DNA from: Candidatus Roizmanbacteria bacterium
Lineage (GTDB): Bacteria > Patescibacteriota > Microgenomatia > GCA-001788215 > 2-01-FULL-40-14
Assembly: GCA_016203755.1 (NCBI GenBank)
Contig: JACQMD010000083.1
Coordinates: 1-7,042 of the forward strand
Length of the DNA stretch: 7,042 nucleotides
Direction: 5' to 3'
The notes beneath the pieces are model-generated. The model had not been told where the DNA came from. It did not search any database and saw only the letters and a program-made list of their open reading frames with translations. The translations under genes were made by a program, and so were the position numbers. Of this stretch, positions 4,872 through 7,042 are shown piece after piece. The stretch's first letter is position 1. Each line of letters starts with the position of its first letter.

Positions 4872-5261
4872 ATGCAATCGCAAACTCAAAAACCTTCTCA
4901 CAAACAATTTACCGTTCGGGATGATTTAGCGATAAACAGAAGTGTTCTTGCCAATGAGCGAACATTTCTTGCGTATCTTCGAACATCAGCCACCTTTCTC
5001 ATCGCAGGAATCTCACTTCTTAAGTTTTTCGATACGTGGTATGCGCAATTTCTTGGCCTGGTATTAATGTTCGGAGCGGGGTTTATAGCAGTGTATGGAA
5101 TAGTAAAGTATGAGATAATGAAGGGATTGATTCTTGAAGAACAGAATGCGCATCATGCGAAGAATATTACCAATAATGACACTTCGATGTTGTATGTTCC
5201 CAAAATCATGTGGGATATGCTACAACGGGCATACACAAGATTAACTCCGCAGGAAAAGTAA
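4872..5261 (+). CDS. DUF202 (YidH-like) small membrane protein
   Basis: This 129-residue protein carries the DUF202 signature L-A-N-E-R-T-F-L-A-Y-L-R-T (26-38), which precedes the first membrane helix (about 39-53, ending L-L-K-F-F). A second helix follows at about 58-79. DUF202 proteins usually have three helices; here no third hydrophobic helix is visible. Instead a polar tail of about 50 residues follows (rich in N, H, Q and E, ending near L-T-P-Q-E-K). Family function is unknown; the same domain occurs at the end of eukaryotic polyphosphate polymerases of the VTC complex, but nothing here ties this protein to polyphosphate. It converges on the EamA gene with an 8-base gap. Confidence 0.8.
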   Translation: MQSQTQKPSHKQFTVRDDLAINRSVLANERTFLAYLRTSATFLIAGISLLKFFDTWYAQFLGLVLMFGAGFIAVYGIVKYEIMKGLILEEQNAHHAKNITNNDTSMLYVPKIMWDMLQRAYTRLTPQEK

Positions 5262-5269
5262 TTCCTTCG

Positions 5270-5653
5270 TTAATTAACTTTAACGTATTTGTTTGCGAGA
5301 AAAACACTGGTTAAAATTAACGCTGTACCCGCTAACCCGCTGGATGAAGTGGTTTCCTGATAAAACAAAAAGCCCACGATGAAGGCAAAAATAGTTTCAG
5401 TCAGAAGCATTTGACTGGCAAAGACAGAATCGAGATGTTTAAATGCGAAATTTCCCAACTGTGTTGCAATGATGTTAAGACTTGAACCTAACAGCAATCC
5501 CAGAAGAACAGAAGGGATTGAAAAACTTTCCCAATTAATAGACTCTTCGTTTATTACAGAAGCGATAAACGTTGTCAAAGCAGCAACAACCATAAGGATA
5601 AGTGTTAATTCGTAATTGTTGAGTCTGTTTGAAATGTACTTTCTACCAATCAC
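5270..5653 (-). CDS. EamA/DMT transporter, C-terminal part (split by frameshift)
   Basis: These 127 residues are the second half of a drug/metabolite transporter, with helices near 16-34, 47-66, 76-98 and 105-122. The motif F-A-S-Q-M-L-L-T-E-T-I-F-A-F (78-91) is the second-repeat form of the EamA core. The frame opens with GTG 5653, which overlaps the TGA of the upstream part by four bases (GTGA). Read upstream of that GTG the frame gives L-Y-V-I-G-R-K-Y, the usual continuation of helix six in EamA proteins. This fragment therefore lacks its first helix and is best read as the tail of one broken gene. Translational coupling through GTGA could still make it as a separate chain. Confidence 0.75.
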   Translation of the reverse strand: MIGRKYISNRLNNYELTLILMVVAALTTFIASVINEESINWESFSIPSVLLGLLLGSSLNIIATQLGNFAFKHLDSVFASQMLLTETIFAFIVGFLFYQETTSSSGLAGTALILTSVFLANKYVKVN

Positions 5654-6165
5654 ATAGAGTGTACACCCGCAGCAGCGGAAGCAAGCACGTACAATTCGCC
5701 ACTTCCAAACTCTGTCAGCCGCGGAATAAAAGAGTTAGTACTCACCATCATAACGCCCAAAACAGATACGACGACCAGTAGAATTTGAAGGAGGGAGGGA
5801 ATCTTTTTGAGAAGAAATACCGAAAACAAAACGGTGAAAAAAGGACTCGTTGCATAAATAACAGACACATTTACTAAACTGGTCAGGAGTGCACCTTTTG
5901 TAATTAAATAGACAAATATTCCATATCCCACTACTCCCATGAGTATAATCCCGGTGGTATCACGATGGGATAGTTGTAAATAATGACGGTAGTTAATCTT
6001 ATTTCGGAAAAGTAGCGCTGCAAATAAAGCTCCCAATGCTATTCGAAGATAGACGTGGGTAAAATTCCCGAATCCGGCGTCAAGAAGCCGTGAAGCAAGA
6101 CTGAGGAGTACATAACAAAAAGAAATAAAAACAAGTGAAAGTACTGCTTTCGTTTTTGTGGACAT
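5650..6165 (-). CDS. EamA/DMT transporter, N-terminal part (split by frameshift)
   Basis: These 171 residues hold the first EamA repeat, a family of about 300-residue, ten-helix inner-membrane exporters of metabolites or drugs. Helices lie near 7-26, 37-54, 71-90, 95-119 and 126-142. The conserved Y-A-T-S-P-F-F-T-V-L-F (104-114) resembles the EamA P-x-x-x-x-L core. The frame stops at TGA 5652-5650 inside what should be helix six (L-Y-V-L-A-S-A-A-A-G-V-H-S-M). The rest continues in the next frame over. A one-base change explains the split; no slippery heptamer is visible, so programmed frameshifting is unlikely. It could be a real pseudogene, a recent mutation, or an assembly error. ATG 6165 lies six bases after a TGATACAAT box. 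Substrate unknown. Confidence 0.8.
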   Translation of the reverse strand: MSTKTKAVLSLVFISFCYVLLSLASRLLDAGFGNFTHVYLRIALGALFAALLFRNKINYRHYLQLSHRDTTGIILMGVVGYGIFVYLITKGALLTSLVNVSVIYATSPFFTVLFSVFLLKKIPSLLQILLVVVSVLGVMMVSTNSFIPRLTEFGSGELYVLASAAAGVHSM

Positions 6166-6171
6166 GGAGAA

Positions 6172-6180
6172 ATTGTATCA
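6172..6180 (-). promoter_or_regulatory. Extended -10 promoter of the EamA gene
   Basis: On the minus strand TGATACAAT (6180-6172) ends six bases before ATG 6165, predicting a leaderless transcript. No -35 at 17 bases. It is divergent from the tRNA-Ser(TGA) promoter at 6196-6204, with only 15 bases between the two boxes. Confidence 0.55.
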
Positions 6181-6195
6181 TGGGTCGCTTTTACT

Positions 6196-6204
6196 TGGTA
6201 TAAT
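6196..6204 (+). promoter_or_regulatory. Extended -10 promoter of tRNA-Ser(TGA)
   Basis: TGGTATAAT is a full consensus extended -10 and ends ten bases before the first tRNA base at 6215. No -35 is evident. The distance and form match the promoter of the other tRNA-Ser at 1195-1203. Confidence 0.65.
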
Positions 6205-6214
6205 ACCCAGACAG

Positions 6215-6299
6215 GGAGGGTTGGCAGAACGGCAATGCGCTGGTCTTGAAAACCAGTGTCCGAAAGGACTTACAGGTTCGAATCCTGTACCCTCCGCCA
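6215..6299 (+). tRNA. tRNA-Ser(TGA), CCA encoded
   Basis: A class II tRNA with acceptor stem GGAGGGT (6215-6221) paired to ACCCTCC, discriminator G6296 and an encoded CCA (6297-6299). The D stem is GCA/TGC. The anticodon stem CTGGT/ACCAG carries loop CTTGAAA with anticodon TGA at 6247-6249, reading UCA and other UCN serine codons. The variable arm GTCC-GAAA-GGAC and T arm ACAGG-TTCGAAT-CCTGT complete it. It lies just upstream of a decayed gene of mobile-element type. Confidence 0.97.
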
Positions 6300-6335
6300 A
6301 GTTGGATTCTGAAACAGAATAAGCCTCTTTTAGCT

Positions 6336-6344
6336 TGATACAAT
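6336..6344 (+). promoter_or_regulatory. Extended -10 box ahead of the replication-relaxation relic
   Basis: TGATACAAT, the same nine bases as at the tRNA-Ser(GCT) and EamA promoters, ends 12 bases before GTG 6357. AAGG immediately before the GTG is too close to act as a Shine-Dalgarno. The box may still drive the broken gene or may be a remnant. Confidence 0.4.
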
Positions 6345-6356
6345 AGGCTAAATAAG

Positions 6357-6936
6357 GTGTTCCAGAAATCAATTCTTCATACGTTGGCATCTGGTGATCG
6401 GGTGATTGTATGGTTCAATGAAATGACGGAGGAAGGGTATATCAGACGCTATTACGATCCGAAAAAAGTAACGGTTCCGGCTATCTATTCGTTAGGACTA
6501 AAGGGGAGAAAATATCTGAAAAATAATCCCGAATTCAAAGCTTAAGTTTCGGACAAAAACAGATTTATACGGCGTTTCTGATTTAATTTCTCCCGCTCCT
6601 AATGCGTACTTTACTATTCAGGAAAAAGATGGGAATATCAAACGCTACTTTCTGGATATCTTTGATGGTCAGACAGAAAAAATAGCACTCTATAGTCGTA
6701 TCAAGCGGTACTTCTCCTATTACGAAGAAAACACGTGGCAGGAAAAAACAAATAGTCTATTTCCTAATATTATTCTCATAGCTTCTGATACCAAATCCAA
6801 GAACTACTTGCTACGAAACATACGAAAAAGGCTCAGTGATGATTCCGAGCCTGCCTTCTATCTTTCAACGTGGGAGGAGATTAGGGAGAATGGATTGAAT
6901 AGAGGGGTTTTGGAGAGGGTTGAGGGAAAAGAGTAA
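6357..6936 (+). pseudogene. Replication-relaxation-like (PF13814-type) gene, frameshifted and shortened
   Basis: Two adjoining frames make one protein. The first (GTG 6357 to TAA 6545) reads like the end of a winged helix: W-F-N-E-M-T-E-E-G-Y-I-R-R, then P-A-I-Y-S-L-G-L-K-G-R-K-Y-L. The next frame, open from 6520 and ending at TAA 6934-6936, carries D-L-Y-G-V-S-D-L-I, P-A-P-N-A-Y-F, Y-F-L-D-I-F-D-G and R-I-K-R-Y-F-S-Y-Y-E, then S-T-W-E-E-I near the end. This order matches replication-relaxation proteins: a winged helix, then a core with P-D-A-Y-F and L-E-V-D-like strands. They are found on plasmids and integrated elements. Besides the frameshift near 6540, the winged helix lacks its usual N-terminal part. 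The two domains are also joined almost directly, where family members have a longer linker, so I infer 5' loss and an internal deletion. It lies 40-60 bases after tRNA-Ser(TGA), a common integration site. Confidence 0.6.
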
Positions 6937-6959
6937 ATACTAAATTTAAATAATGCTAT

Positions 6960-6980
6960 ATTATCATCAAGATAATTTTT
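6960..6980 (+). terminator. Weak AT-rich hairpin with T-run
   Basis: ATTATC (6960-6965) pairs with GATAAT (6971-6976) around a five-base loop, and the T-run extends to 6980. It could terminate the transcript of the relic, but a six-pair stem with one G-C pair is weak. It lies in a spacer with very few G or C bases. Confidence 0.25.
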
Positions 6981-7001
6981 AGGTATATTTCTTCATGATA
7001 T

Positions 7002-7042
7002 ATGAACAAATATATAAAACTATTCAATCAACTACCTCCTAA
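7002..7042 (+). CDS. Probable start of a further gene, cut by the window edge
   Basis: ATG 7002 opens a frame of 13 codons (M-N-K-Y-I-K-L-F-N-Q-L-P-P) that runs off the window. No Shine-Dalgarno precedes it; TATATT at 6984-6989 is a possible -10, 12 bases before the ATG, in keeping with other genes here. Too little is present to suggest a product, and it may not be a real gene. Confidence 0.35.
   Translation, partial: MNKYIKLFNQLPP

Noticed and set aside
6306..6320. ATTCTG-AAA-CAGAAT hairpin after tRNA-Ser(TGA) as a terminator
   Set aside because: Six pairs mostly A-T, followed by mixed sequence and not a T-run; possible but not supportable.
6178..6390. Minus-strand 70-codon open frame
   Set aside because: It is the antisense of tRNA-Ser(TGA), giving the typical false string G-F-E-P-V-S; it also covers two promoters.
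1..7042. CRISPR array, insertion sequence or toxin-antitoxin pair
   Set aside because: I saw no regularly spaced repeats, no transposase motifs and no paired terminal repeats anywhere in the window.

Overview
This window is a compact stretch of bacterial chromosome. It most resembles a Candidate Phyla Radiation (Patescibacteria) genome. The pointers are a half-size six-helix MFS protein, a minimal DUF202 protein, a replication-relaxation-type relic, near-zero gene spacing, and genes that mostly lack a Shine-Dalgarno sequence and start only a few bases after a -10 box. TGA, TAA and TAG all serve as stops (the ComF gene ends in TGA), so the code is the standard bacterial one, which argues against the UGA-recoded Gracilibacteria/Absconditabacteria. 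The lineage call is inference; no rRNA is present.

Layout from left to right. (1) 1-429, minus: smpB (ribosome rescue), cut by the window edge. It is divergent from (2) 472-1185, plus: a ComF-family phosphoribosyltransferase whose coding sequence holds a striking 28-bp palindrome. (3) 1213-1300: tRNA-Ser(GCT). (4) 1472-2134, plus: a six-helix half-MFS protein. Its stop codon shares a palindrome with the stop of the convergent glyS. (5) 2127-4173, minus: a glycine-responsive unit. It consists of a promoter, a T-box riboswitch with textbook T-box, antiterminator and terminator, a perfect Shine-Dalgarno with no normal start codon beside it, a small unrecognised helical protein, and glycyl-tRNA synthetase. 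(6) 4213-4827, plus: a class I SAM-dependent methyltransferase. (7) 4872-5261, plus: a DUF202 membrane protein. (8) 5270-6165, minus: an EamA/DMT transporter split into two overlapping frames. (9) 6215-6299: tRNA-Ser(TGA) with encoded CCA. (10) 6357-6936, plus: a decayed replication-relaxation-like gene, frameshifted and apparently internally deleted, lying just after the tRNA. (11) 6937-7042: a very AT-rich spacer and the probable first codons of another gene.

How the parts fit. The T-box couples expression of GlyRS, and of the small protein ahead of it, to uncharged tRNA-Gly. SmpB, GlyRS and the two tRNA-Ser genes are translation functions. The ComF, MFS, methyltransferase, DUF202 and EamA genes look like independent single-gene transcription units. 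A common promoter style recurs across the window: TGnTATAAT or TGnTACAAT, usually without a -35 box, with the ATG 6-12 bases downstream. This implies leaderless or nearly leaderless mRNAs. The one transcript with a long leader, the T-box unit, also carries the only strong Shine-Dalgarno. The most interesting items are the atypical T-box unit with its missing start codon, the leaderless promoter pattern, the palindrome inside the ComF gene, and the decaying mobile-element relic next to a tRNA. I do not see a clearly new defence or biosynthetic system.
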